Below are positions 43,796-52,387 of a DNA stretch of 64,000 nt, piece after piece. The stretch's first letter is position 1; every line of letters starts with the position of its first letter. The notes below the pieces were generated by a model, which was not told the DNA's origin, made no database searches, and was given only the letters and a program-made list of their open reading frames with translations. The translations under genes were made by a program, and so were the position numbers. This DNA comes from an uncultured Roseburia sp. (GTDB lineage Bacteria; Bacillota; Clostridia; Lachnospirales; Lachnospiraceae), in contig CAMSQM010000003.1 of the NCBI GenBank assembly GCA_947062675.1, positions 1-64,000 on the forward strand, in the 5' to 3' direction.

Positions 43796-45508
43796 ATGGA
43801 ATGGATTCTGATGGAACAGATGCAGCCTGTTTTTGAAGAGGTTAAGCAGATGGCGTTATCCGCCGTCATTGTGATTCCGGTAGTCCTGATCTGCCGTTTT
43901 GTGCTGCGCGGCCTGCCCAGGAGGATCACGTATCTGTTGTGGGGGATTGTCGCGCTGCGTCTTCTGTGTCCGACGATGCTTTCGTCTGAATTCAGTGTGC
44001 TTCGCTTTTCTGGTCAGGCAGGACAGAGGCAGGCGCGGGCAGCGGAGGCGGAGAGGCGCTGGCGTCCGGAAGCGGCTGACGGGGCACTGTGGATGGCGGA
44101 TGGGGAAGAATACCGGCCGGAAGAGGCCGGGCAGGGGAGACTGCAGGCAGAGGAAGGCGCGGAATACCGGTCAGGGATGACAGGTTCCGGGGAGGTGCAG
44201 AGTGCGTTACCGGAGCAGGTGCGTGAATGGTATTCTGCCGGGGAAACGGACGGTCCGGACCGCTGGTGTCTGGTCTGGCTGGCCGGAGTGTCTGCCATGC
44301 TATGTTACGCTGCCGTTTCCTGTGTGATTCTAAGGAGGCGTCTGCGTTTTGCGACGAAGCGGACAGACGGAGTATATGAGAGCGAGGCTGTGGATTCACC
44401 GTTTGTTTTTGGATTTTTCCGGCCGGTTATCTATATTCCGTATGGTCTGGCGGGTGAGGAGCTGACATACATTCTGGCGCATGAGCGCTGTCATGTCCGG
44501 CGCAGGGATTATCTTGCCAGATGGCTTGCCACATTTCTGCTCGCCGTGTACTGGTTCCATCCGCTGGTATGGATTTCTTATTTCCTCATGAGCCGGGATA
44601 TGGAGATGAGCTGCGACGAGTATGTGCTGCGGGGTGCGGCGGAGGAGCAGAGGCGGGAGTACGGCATGCTTTTGCTGAAATATGCGGGCAGGAGGGAGAG
44701 GATTGTGCTGCCGTCCTTCGGGGACAACGGGACCCGCCGGCGGATTTTACATGTTCTGCGGTATAAGAAGGCGACAACGGGATCCGCTGTTGCTGCTTCG
44801 CTGTTTCTGGCGGTGGTCGCGGCGATGTGTCTGACAGACGCGCGCGTTCCGGAAGACGGGAACGGGGCGGACGGAGTCGAAAGTCGTGTGGAGGAGGAAC
44901 AGGGCGGTCCGGTACGGACGGATTCTCTGGATGGGAACGTGTCAGGAGACGGACAGATGCAGCAGGCGGCCGGGGAGGCGCGGGAGAGAGAGCTGTCTGA
45001 GGACCGGCGTGCCGCCGCCGCGAAGCTGTACGCGGCCCGCTGTCCCTATATCGGTGACGCGCCTGCAGTCGGGAGGCTTCTCGCGACGATCCGGGAAGTT
45101 CTGGGAGAGCAGGGCGTGGGTTATACGATAGAACTTCAGACGGAGAAGGAACCGTATGCGCTGATAATACATTTTGAAGAGCCTGTGGACGAGGATTGCC
45201 TGTGGAAGACGGCAGTGTTATTTATGGCTCTGACGGGAAACGGCGGACAGATGGGCTGGGATTATAAAGTGGCGGGGAAAACGGATTCCCGGAATATTTT
45301 TCTGTCGGATATAAATACGGCTCTGAATGTGGATGATATCAAAGAGTATGGGGAGTCCGGTGAAAAGGTACTCAGACTGCTGGAACTGCTTGACACAGCC
45401 GAAGGGCAGCAGACTGCCATGAACACCGGCGAAGCCGGGGGAAAGCAGATTTATGAGGAAAGGCTGCAAACTGAACAGGTTCAGTTGGGATCGCAGGGCA
45501 GAATCTGA
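43796..45508 (+). CDS. M56-family membrane metallopeptidase (BlaR1/MecR1-like)
   Basis: ATG 43796 follows GGAGG; 570 aa. The N-terminal half has several membrane helices with the zinc-protease motif HERCH (LAHERCHVRRRDYLA, HExxH form) and SCDEYVLR, as in BlaR1/MecR1 proteins that cut their partner repressor. There is an extra external acidic stretch at about 75-150. The C-terminal part (from about 400) is not a penicillin-binding domain; it resembles DUF4825 (CPYIGDAPAVGRLL, ELQTEKEPYAL). The signal is therefore not obviously a beta-lactam. It precedes its BlaI-like repressor by 48 bases. Confidence 0.85.
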   Translation: MEWILMEQMQPVFEEVKQMALSAVIVIPVVLICRFVLRGLPRRITYLLWGIVALRLLCPTMLSSEFSVLRFSGQAGQRQARAAEAERRWRPEAADGALWMADGEEYRPEEAGQGRLQAEEGAEYRSGMTGSGEVQSALPEQVREWYSAGETDGPDRWCLVWLAGVSAMLCYAAVSCVILRRRLRFATKRTDGVYESEAVDSPFVFGFFRPVIYIPYGLAGEELTYILAHERCHVRRRDYLARWLATFLLAVYWFHPLVWISYFLMSRDMEMSCDEYVLRGAAEEQRREYGMLLLKYAGRRERIVLPSFGDNGTRRRILHVLRYKKATTGSAVAASLFLAVVAAMCLTDARVPEDGNGADGVESRVEEEQGGPVRTDSLDGNVSGDGQMQQAAGEARERELSEDRRAAAAKLYAARCPYIGDAPAVGRLLATIREVLGEQGVGYTIELQTEKEPYALIIHFEEPVDEDCLWKTAVLFMALTGNGGQMGWDYKVAGKTDSRNIFLSDINTALNVDDIKEYGESGEKVLRLLELLDTAEGQQTAMNTGEAGGKQIYEERLQTEQVQLGSQGRI

Positions 45509-45556
45509 AATTCTGCCCGCGTCCTCAGCGCTAAGCGTTTCGGCATGGAGGTAAAG

Positions 45557-45919
45557 ATGGAAGATTTAAGGCTTTGCGACAGCGAGTACCGGTTTATGAT
45601 GCTGGTCTGGGAATCTGCTCCTGTGGGTTCCGGCAGACTGGCGGCGCTCTGCCTGGAGAGGCTGGGATGGAAGAAATCGACGACTTACACCGTGATCAGA
45701 AAGCTTTGTGAGAGAGGATTTATACGGAATGAAAATGCCGTGATAACCGTGCTCGTCGAAAAAGAAAGGTGTCAGGCCGTGGAATCCGGATATTTTCTGG
45801 AGCGCACATTCGGGGGTTCGCTGCCACAGTTTCTGGCTGCGTTTCTGGGGAGCAGAAAGCTCACGGACGAGGAGGCAGAGGAGCTTAAACAGATGATTGA
45901 CACGTACAAAGAGCCATAG
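45557..45919 (+). CDS. BlaI/MecI/CopY-family repressor
   Basis: 120-aa winged-helix repressor. The N-terminal DSEYRFMMLVWESAPVGSG and KSTTYTVIRKLCERGFI match the DNA-recognition part of BlaI. It has GGAGG before ATG 45557. The gene order (protease first, repressor second) is the reverse of the common blaI-blaR1 layout. The palindromic sites at 43653-43706 are the expected target. Cleavage by the M56 protein would relieve repression. Confidence 0.88.
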   Translation: MEDLRLCDSEYRFMMLVWESAPVGSGRLAALCLERLGWKKSTTYTVIRKLCERGFIRNENAVITVLVEKERCQAVESGYFLERTFGGSLPQFLAAFLGSRKLTDEEAEELKQMIDTYKEP

Positions 45920-45994
45920 AATGCCGGTCCGGGTGATTACAGGGACAAAATTGTGGAATACTATACTGAAAGAACACTAAAAGGAGAGTATGGT

Positions 45995-46222
45995 ATGACA
46001 CAGGTACAGGTACTGATCAATGCGCCGGAAAAAGCCGAGAGGCTCTGTAATATACTGAGCCGCTATGATGGTTCTTTTGACCTCGCGAAAGGAAGCTACA
46101 GCGTGGATGGAAAGTCCATTCTCGGAGTCTGCACAATGGATCTGTCGGCGCCGCTGACGCTCTCGATTTACGGGGAGCCGGAGCCGGTCATGGAAGAGAT
46201 CCGGGATTTTGTGGTAAAATAA
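45995..46222 (+). CDS. HPr-like protein without the phosphorylated His
   Basis: 75-aa protein of the HPr fold. ATG 45995 follows AAGGAGA. The regulatory-Ser region DGKSILGVCTMDLS is well kept, but the histidine segment GLHARPA of true HPr is replaced by NAPEKAERLC, so it cannot act as a normal phosphocarrier. Such non-phosphorylated HPr paralogs are common in Lachnospiraceae and their role is unknown. It lies 75 bases after the BlaI-like gene and may be independent. Confidence 0.8.
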   Translation: MTQVQVLINAPEKAERLCNILSRYDGSFDLAKGSYSVDGKSILGVCTMDLSAPLTLSIYGEPEPVMEEIRDFVVK

Positions 46223-46415
46223 GAGACGGGGGGCGGGCGGTATGCCGGCCTCCCTGTTTTCGGAGATATTTTTTTCATATCTGATACGGGTTTCTCCCGA
46301 TCTGAATCAGTTCTTTTGTCTATTATCCGCTCAGATATATCTGAATGAACCGGATATTCATAGTGCAGTTTTTCCTGTAATACCGGGGGCCCGGCATCCT
46401 CTGCGCGATCCGGCT

Positions 46416-47318
46416 TTATGCAGAAGTGCCGAAGTTCCGGTAAAAACGAACAAATTCTTCCAGGGATTTTGACGCGCCGCTTCCCGTTTTATAGACAAAG
46501 CCGACATGGCGCTTTGGAATGGGGTGTTTCAGCGGGATTTCCACGAGCGTTCCGTCGGCGAGCTCGCGGCTGACAAAACTGCGGATCACACAGGCGACGC
46601 CGGCCCCGATTCTGGCGAAATCGATCAGCAGATCCATGTCGGAGATGTCGATGGTGTCCTGAATGCGGATCTGATGGTCCTGAAAGTAACTGTCGATGTA
46701 CTGCCGCGTCATATTGTTTTTATCGAGGAGCATCAGGGTTGCGGAGGAGAGAATGTCGTCTTTTGGGACGCCTCTGGCGTGCAGGTTGCGGAGGTAATCT
46801 TTCGCCGCGACGAAGGTGTCCTCGATCTCTTCGAGAAAATCAAAGCGGGTATTTTTCAGGGAATCCGGTTTCCCGACCAGTCCGATATCGATTCTGCCGT
46901 CGTCGAGGAGCTGTAAGGTCCCGTTTGTGGACTGACAGGTGATGGAGATGGAAATATTCGGGTTCAGGCGGATAAATTCTTTCAGGCAGGGCAGCAGCAG
47001 GTGCCGGCACAGCGTGGAGCTGACGCCGATGCGCAGGTGGCCGATGCCAAGCTCTATGGAGCGTTTCAGCTTTTCCTCGCCGATGGAGAGAGTCTCGAAA
47101 GCCGCGCGGACATGGTCGTGGAGCAGCTTTCCCTCCGCCGTCAGGACGACGCCCCTGGAACTCCTGGAGAACAGGCGGCAGCCAATGCTCTCCTCGAGCT
47201 TCTGGATGGATTTGCTGATGGCGGGCTGGCTGATATAGAGCTCCCTGGCGGCTTTTGAGATATTGCCTGTGCTGGCGACGGTGTAAAATATGCGGTAGGA
47301 CGACAGGTTCTGATTCAT
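46416..47318 (-). CDS. LysR-family regulator, divergent from leuCD
   Basis: 300-aa regulator. The N-terminal helix-turn-helix is clear: SSYRIFYTVASTGNISKAARELYISQPAISKSIQKLEE. The rest is a type-II effector domain. It faces leuC across 160 bases, the classic LysR arrangement, so it probably controls leuCD and itself. The ligand is likely a branched-chain precursor such as an alpha-isopropylmalate-like compound, by analogy only. Confidence 0.9.
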   Translation of the reverse strand: MNQNLSSYRIFYTVASTGNISKAARELYISQPAISKSIQKLEESIGCRLFSRSSRGVVLTAEGKLLHDHVRAAFETLSIGEEKLKRSIELGIGHLRIGVSSTLCRHLLLPCLKEFIRLNPNISISITCQSTNGTLQLLDDGRIDIGLVGKPDSLKNTRFDFLEEIEDTFVAAKDYLRNLHARGVPKDDILSSATLMLLDKNNMTRQYIDSYFQDHQIRIQDTIDISDMDLLIDFARIGAGVACVIRSFVSRELADGTLVEIPLKHPIPKRHVGFVYKTGSGASKSLEEFVRFYRNFGTSA

Positions 47319-47371
47319 TGCAGGCCTCCTTGTTTATGATAAATCCAGTATATCATGAGAAATAGTTATGG

Positions 47372-47383
47372 TAAATATATTTA
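47372..47383. promoter_or_regulatory. Candidate LysR operator palindrome
   Basis: TAAATATATTTA is a perfect 12-bp palindrome in the AT-rich gap between the LysR gene and leuC. A weak -10 (TACAAT, 47412) for leuC follows. The operator assignment is only by position. Confidence 0.4.
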
Positions 47384-47479
47384 TTATGTATTTTTCTTAT
47401 GACAGGTGGTATGGTACAATCAGAATCAGATCAGCTTCGGAGGCGGAAGCTGCAAAATAAGATCAGGAGGAAATGATAT

Positions 47480-48742
47480 ATGGGTATGACGATGACACAG
47501 AAGATTCTTGCAGCGCATGCAGGGCTTCCCACGGTCAGCGCGGGAGAGCTGATCGAGGCAGAGCTGGATCTCGTTCTCGGAAACGATATCACTTCGCCGG
47601 TGGCTATTCATGAGATGGATAAAATGAAAGCGGAGGGCGTGTTTGACAGGGATAAGATTGCGCTTGTGCTGGACCACTTTGTGCCAAATAAGGATATCAA
47701 ATCGGCGCAGCACTGCAAATGTGTCCGCGAGTTTGCATGCAGACATGAGATCACGAATTTTTTTGATGTGGGAGAGATGGGGATTGAGCACGCGCTGCTC
47801 CCGGAAAGAGGGCTGACCGTGGCCGGGGATGTAATTATCGGCGCGGATTCACACACCTGCACATACGGCGCGCTGGGCGCATTTTCCACCGGAGTCGGGA
47901 GTACGGATATGGCGGCGGGCATGGCGACAGGAAAGGCGTGGTTTAAGGTTCCCCCGGCAATCCGTTTTCATCTGACGAACAGACCGGCGGAATGGATCAG
48001 CGGCAAAGACATTATCCTGCATATTATCGGAATGATCGGGGTGGACGGCGCGCTTTACAAATCCATGGAATTTGTGGGGGATGGCATCGCATATCTTTCG
48101 ATGGACGACCGTTTTACAATCGCCAATATGGCGATCGAGGCGGGAGGCAAGAACGGGATTTTCCCTGTGGACGCGCGAGCGAAAGAGTATCTGAAGGCGC
48201 ATGGGAAGCGCCCGTATACCGTCTATGAGGCGGACGCAGACGCGGTGTACGATGCGGAATATACCATTGATCTGAGTGCGCTGAGGCCGACCGTGGCATT
48301 TCCGCACCTTCCGGAAAATACAAAGACGATTGATGAGGCGGGCGATCTGAAAATTGATCAGGTTGTGATCGGCTCCTGCACGAACGGGAGAATGGAGGAT
48401 CTTCGGACCGCGGCTTCCATCCTGAAAGGAAGGAAGGTGGCGAAAGGGGTGCGCGCCATTGTGATTCCGGCGACGCAGCAGATTTATCTGGACGCGATGG
48501 AGGAGGGCCTGTTAAAGATTTTTGTGGAGGCGGGAGCTGTGGTCAGCACGCCGACCTGCGGCCCGTGTCTCGGCGGATACATGGGAATTCTGGCGGAACA
48601 TGAGCGCTGCGTGTCCACCACAAACCGGAACTTTGTCGGGAGAATGGGGCATGTGGAGTCTGAGATCTATCTGGCCAGCCCGGCAGTCGCTGCGGCGAGC
48701 GCGGTGACCGGAAAACTCTCAGGCCCGGATGATCTGGCATAA
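47480..48742 (+). CDS. leuC: 3-isopropylmalate dehydratase large subunit
   Basis: 420-aa aconitase-family subunit that, with LeuD, moves the hydroxyl of isopropylmalate. [4Fe-4S] ligands lie in [11 protein letters not shown] and [25 protein letters not shown] and [13 protein letters not shown] are family marks. Good AGGAGG ribosome site. No leuA or leuB is in the window; related small LeuCD pairs act on other acids (citramalate, homoaconitate) so the exact substrate is open. Confidence 0.9.
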   Translation: MGMTMTQKILAAHAGLPTVSAGELIEAELDLVLGNDITSPVAIHEMDKMKAEGVFDRDKIALVLDHFVPNKDIKSAQHCKCVREFACRHEITNFFDVGEMGIEHALLPERGLTVAGDVIIGADSHTCTYGALGAFSTGVGSTDMAAGMATGKAWFKVPPAIRFHLTNRPAEWISGKDIILHIIGMIGVDGALYKSMEFVGDGIAYLSMDDRFTIANMAIEAGGKNGIFPVDARAKEYLKAHGKRPYTVYEADADAVYDAEYTIDLSALRPTVAFPHLPENTKTIDEAGDLKIDQVVIGSCTNGRMEDLRTAASILKGRKVAKGVRAIVIPATQQIYLDAMEEGLLKIFVEAGAVVSTPTCGPCLGGYMGILAEHERCVSTTNRNFVGRMGHVESEIYLASPAVAAASAVTGKLSGPDDLA

Positions 48743-48859
48743 CCGCGACGGCGCGCGGATCTGCGCGCGGAACGAAAACTGTGCGGGCAAAAAGCCCTGG
48801 GCCGTGGCGCGTGTGGAATGACAGAGAAGAAAATACAGAGAACAGGAAGGAGATCAGAC

Positions 48860-49351
48860 ATGAAGGCAGCGAAGGGCCATGTGTTCAGATATGGCGACAA
48901 TGTGGATACGGATGTGATTATTCCCGCGAGATATTTAAATTCTTCCGATCCCGGGGAGCTTGCGGCTCACTGTATGGAAGACATCGACAGGGAGTTTGTG
49001 AAACAGGTGAAAGAGGGGGATATTATCGTGGCGGAAAAGAATTTTGGCTGCGGTTCCTCGCGGGAACACGCGCCGCTTGCGATTAAGGCGGCGGGAGTCA
49101 GCTGCGTGATCGCAGAGACATTTGCCCGGATTTTTTACCGCAACGCCATCAATATCGGACTGCCGATTATCGAATGTCCGGGAGCCGCTGCTGCGATTGC
49201 GGCGGGAGATGAGGTGGAGGTGGATTTTGATACCGGGGTCATCACCGATAAGACCACGAACGCCACATTTCAGGGGCAGGCGTTTCCGCCGTTTATGCAG
49301 AAAATCATCGACTGCGGCGGGCTGGTAAATTATATCAATGAGAATCAGTAA
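48860..49351 (+). CDS. leuD: 3-isopropylmalate dehydratase small subunit
   Basis: 163-aa swivel domain paired with Leu[21 protein letters not shown] and [18 protein letters not shown] are diagnostic. ATG 48860 follows GGAAGGAG; the track start is longer and untidy. It is 117 bases after leuC. Its stop overlaps by 17 bases the end of the AP2-domain gene on the minus strand, an unusual convergent overlap. Confidence 0.93.
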   Translation: MKAAKGHVFRYGDNVDTDVIIPARYLNSSDPGELAAHCMEDIDREFVKQVKEGDIIVAEKNFGCGSSREHAPLAIKAAGVSCVIAETFARIFYRNAINIGLPIIECPGAAAAIAAGDEVEVDFDTGVITDKTTNATFQGQAFPPFMQKIIDCGGLVNYINENQ

Positions 49352-50198
49352 AAGTGTCCGCGGCGTCTGTGCCGGGTATCTGCTTCAGATAATTTAAGAA
49401 GCGGGCGGAGACGCGGATGGCGGTATATACTTCTGCGTATTCTTTCGGGGAAAGGACATCGACATAATTTTCCGGGAAGTTCTTCCGGATGCCGGCAGCC
49501 TTCGCGAGGTCAGCGGCCTTGTTATAGGCGACGGCTGCTTTTTCCTCGGTCGGGTAGGTCCCGATCAGATAATTGCCATTGATGTGAATCCGCGCGCGGT
49601 AAAGCACCCGCCCGCCGCGGGAGATTTTCAGCACACCGTGAAAGCGGCTGTTTATAATGATGTTTGAGTAGCGGTAATCAAAAGGATCCCCGTTGGCGAA
49701 ATCATAGTCCCGTCCGGCCACCGCGTAGGGGCGGATGCCGTAGCGCGCGTTGATGGAGTACTGCATTCCGTAGTCGCTGACAAAAAGATGCCCCTGCCGC
49801 TGCTGGATTTTGTGACTGGAATAGTAAAACAGATCATCAATGTCGAATTTCAGCTCCGTGGACGGGGAGAGAAAGTAGCTGAAATAGCCTTTTCGCAGAT
49901 ATATCGGATTTTTAAAATAAAGTCCGTTGTCGCGGAAGTTCAAAAGTACGACGGCCTTTTCCGCGGGAAGAACATTTTTGGCGGGCTGCCCGTCCGGGTG
50001 CAGGCAGGAGTGGTCGGACAGGCTGTGGATATCGATGGAGTGATCCGCGAGGATAGCGGAGGCCTCCCGGTATGCCAGAGCGGCTTCTTCTTCAGTGGAA
50101 AAGCTCCCAAGGCTGATATGTTTGCTGTGGTAGCTGATGCTGGAACGGTAGTAAATGCTGCCGTTTTTTCGTGTTGCGGTGGAAACTCCGGGGAGCAT
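49335..50198 (-). CDS. Protein with two AP2/ERF-like domains
   Basis: ATG 50198 follows AGGAGG, so the product is 287 aa. Two AP2-like DNA-binding domains are seen: residues about 3-48 ([39 protein letters not shown]) and about 190-240 ([37 protein letters not shown]). The middle has no recognised domain. AP2 domains in bacteria are often next to HNH nuclease parts; none is present here, so a DNA-binding regulator is more likely. No obvious target or partner. Its 3' end overlaps leuD. Confidence 0.75.
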   Translation of the reverse strand: MLPGVSTATRKNGSIYYRSSISYHSKHISLGSFSTEEEAALAYREASAILADHSIDIHSLSDHSCLHPDGQPAKNVLPAEKAVVLLNFRDNGLYFKNPIYLRKGYFSYFLSPSTELKFDIDDLFYYSSHKIQQRQGHLFVSDYGMQYSINARYGIRPYAVAGRDYDFANGDPFDYRYSNIIINSRFHGVLKISRGGRVLYRARIHINGNYLIGTYPTEEKAAVAYNKAADLAKAAGIRKNFPENYVDVLSPKEYAEVYTAIRVSARFLNYLKQIPGTDAADTFTDSH

Positions 50199-50401
50199 AC
50201 AGACCTCCTGTGTGCGATATTTGTCACTCTGCATTTCTGTGACGGATACAGGATAGCACGGTTTCCGGAAAATTGCAAGATGCGGTCACCCGCAGGGCTG
50301 CGGCTATGGTTTTAATATGGAGGTAAAGAAATCTGCGTATCGGGGTCTGCTCCCGCACAGGAGGGGATCATGCGGGAAAGGTATGGGATATGGAGGAAAA
50401 G

Positions 50402-50827
50402 ATGGAAAAAGCAGTAGTTGATCAGAAGAAACTGGCCGCCGAGGCGATTGCGGCAAAGGAGCGCGCCTATGTTCCGTATTCCCGTTTCCGGGTGGGAGCG
50501 GCGCTTCTCGCGGAGAGCGGCAGGGTTTACAGGGGCTGTAATATTGAAAATGCGGCCTATACGCCGACAAACTGTGCGGAGCGCACCGCATTTTTTAAGG
50601 CGGTGTCCGAGGGGGAAAAGAAATTTCTGGCGATCGCAATCACGGGGGACGCGGATGATTATCTTTATCCGTGCGGGGTCTGCCGCCAGGTGATGGCGGA
50701 GTTCTGCGATCCGGACACCTTTCAGATCATTCTGGCGAGGGACGGGAGCCGGCAGCAGGTTTTTACACTGCGAGAGCTCCTTCCCGGGGCATTTACGGCG
50801 GAAGAGCTGAAAAAGGGACAGAGGTGA
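50402..50827 (+). CDS. cdd: Cytidine deaminase
   Basis: 141-aa zinc enzyme that turns cytidine and deoxycytidine into uridine forms. Zinc ligands lie in NCAERTAFFKAV (CAE motif) and PCGVCRQVMAEF (PCxxC). The N-terminal YVPYSRFRVGAALL is diagnostic. ATG 50402 follows GGAGG; the track start at 50390 is the ribosome site region. It stands between the AP2 gene and flavodoxin and may be its own unit. Confidence 0.95.
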   Translation: MEKAVVDQKKLAAEAIAAKERAYVPYSRFRVGAALLAESGRVYRGCNIENAAYTPTNCAERTAFFKAVSEGEKKFLAIAITGDADDYLYPCGVCRQVMAEFCDPDTFQIILARDGSRQQVFTLRELLPGAFTAEELKKGQR

Positions 50828-50885
50828 GAGGCACATGTCTGCCCCGTCGGGGCAGACGGGATGATTCATAATGGGAGGTGTTTTT

Positions 50886-51395
50886 ATGGCAAAATTAGTG
50901 GCATTTTATTCGAGGGCCGGTGAAAATTATTTCGGGGGAGAAAAGCGCTATGTTAAGGTGGGCAATACGGAAAAGGTTGCCCGGATGATCGCGGAGGCTG
51001 CCGGTGCGGATCTGTTCCGGATCGAGCAGAAGGAGCCGTATGCGGCAGATTACGCGACATGCGTTGAGCAGGCAAAAAAGGATTTTCTGGAACAGGCAAG
51101 GCCGGAAATTCTGGGAAATCCGGAAAGTATGGGGCAGTACGACGAGATTTATCTCGGTTTCCCGAGTTACTGCGGGACGATGCCGATGGCAGTATTTACA
51201 TTTCTGGAGAAGTACGACTGGACAGGAAAGAAAATTTATCCGTTTGTGACACATGAGGGGAGCGGCTTTGGCAGAAGTGAGAAAGATCTCGGAACGGTGT
51301 GTGCCGGGGCAGAGATCGGAACGGGGCTGTCGATCGTGGGAAGTAAGGCGGATGACGCAGGGGCGGAAGTGGAGAGATGGCTTACGATTCTCTGA
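50886..51395 (+). CDS. Flavodoxin-like protein
   Basis: 169 aa of the flavodoxin fold. The FMN-phosphate loop region is VAFYSRAGENYFGGEKRYVKVGNTEKVA, longer than in small flavodoxins, and GFPSYCGTMPMAVFTFLEKY and THEGSGFGRSEKDL are typical of the Firmicute flavodoxin-4-like group. GGGAGG lies seven bases before the chosen ATG. It may serve as an electron carrier or small NAD(P)H-dependent reductase. A terminator follows. Confidence 0.88.
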   Translation: MAKLVAFYSRAGENYFGGEKRYVKVGNTEKVARMIAEAAGADLFRIEQKEPYAADYATCVEQAKKDFLEQARPEILGNPESMGQYDEIYLGFPSYCGTMPMAVFTFLEKYDWTGKKIYPFVTHEGSGFGRSEKDLGTVCAGAEIGTGLSIVGSKADDAGAEVERWLTIL

Positions 51396-51409
51396 TGACG
51401 TCCGGAAAA

Positions 51410-51451
51410 CGCAGCAGACCGGGGAGTCCGGGCTGCTGCGTGATTTTTTTT
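51410..51451 (+). terminator. Rho-independent terminator after flavodoxin
   Basis: CGCAGCAGaCCGG / CCGGgCTGCTGCG hairpin followed by TGATTTTTTTT. Confidence 0.85.
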
Positions 51452-51470
51452 GGAAAAATCTAAAAAATCC

Positions 51471-51501
51471 TTGACTGTAAACCTGCCTGACACCTTATAT
51501 T
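51471..51501 (+). promoter_or_regulatory. MerR-type promoter with 19-bp spacer
   Basis: TTGACT, 19-base spacer, TATATT. The overlong spacer is the mark of promoters remodelled by MerR-family activators. It stands just before the MerR-type gene. Confidence 0.65.
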
Positions 51502-51547
51502 GAGGGAGAAAAGCGGAGGCGTACAGATTTTGGCATGGAGGATTATT

Positions 51548-52387
51548 ATGACAATCAGGGAAGTGGAAAAAGAGCTCGGGATTACCAGGGCAAATGTGCG
51601 GTTTTATGAAAAGGAGGGACTGATTTTTCCAAAAAGGAATCCGGTCAATGATTACCGCGATTATTCCGCGGAAGATGTGGAGATTTTAAAAAGAATTCTT
51701 TATCTGAGAAATCTGGAGATGCCCATCGAAACCATACGCCGGCTGCAGCAGGGAAAACTGTCGGTGAGGGAAGCCATGGAGCAGCAGCTTTTGCATTTTA
51801 CGGCGCAGGAAGAGCGGGCGGAAAGGTCGCGGGCGGTTATCAGAGAGATTCTTTCCGGGAGGGAGGAAGCATTTCTGATGTTTCCCATGCCGGAGGCGGA
51901 GGGGCAGATTCCGGCGCCCTCCCTGCGGGATGCGCTGGGCGGACTGTGGTATTTCCGGGAACAGCTGGTGGCGTGGGGATTTCTGCTGATCCAGCTGATC
52001 TATACGGTGGCTGTTCTGCCGATGCTGCCGGAGCAGATTCCGGTGTCCTGGAGCGGAGTGGCGGTCACGGCGGAGAGCAGCAGGCTTACATTTCTTCGGT
52101 GGCCCCTGATATCGCTTTTGTTTTCCTATGTGCTGCGTCTGATTCTCTACAACAGACTGGTGGGAGGACTGCGCTGCTATCTGGACGAACTGAATGCGAT
52201 CTTCACGGTGGGAGGCGTCGGCTTCGGGTTTTCCATGCAGGTGTACACGGTGCTGTACCTGATGGGGATACGTGTGAACGCGGATGGGTTCCTCCTGGGG
52301 TGTATCGCGGCATATCTTCTTCTGGTCCTGGGAATTGTGCTGATATCGCAGATAAAGAGACGGCGCGGAAATGAGGTGGAGCGATGA
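51548..52387 (+). CDS. MerR-type regulator with C-terminal membrane helices
   Basis: 279 aa, ATG 51548 after GGAGG. The first 70 residues are a MerR winged helix (TIREVEKELGITRANVRFYEKEGLI) and a dimer helix follows. The rest holds about four membrane helices (for example LVAWGFLLIQLIYTVAVLPML and IAAYLLLVLGIVLIS), which is unusual for MerR proteins. It overlaps the next gene, a MutS-like ATPase, by ATGA, so the two are translationally coupled. The DNA target is probably its own 19-bp-spacer promoter. Confidence 0.85.
   Translation: MTIREVEKELGITRANVRFYEKEGLIFPKRNPVNDYRDYSAEDVEILKRILYLRNLEMPIETIRRLQQGKLSVREAMEQQLLHFTAQEERAERSRAVIREILSGREEAFLMFPMPEAEGQIPAPSLRDALGGLWYFREQLVAWGFLLIQLIYTVAVLPMLPEQIPVSWSGVAVTAESSRLTFLRWPLISLLFSYVLRLILYNRLVGGLRCYLDELNAIFTVGGVGFGFSMQVYTVLYLMGIRVNADGFLLGCIAAYLLLVLGIVLISQIKRRRGNEVER

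Noticed and set aside
46223-46415. Possible terminator or small RNA after the HPr-like gene
   Set aside because: A GC-rich run and a TCATATCTGA / TCAGATATATCTGA pair are present but neither forms a convincing structure.
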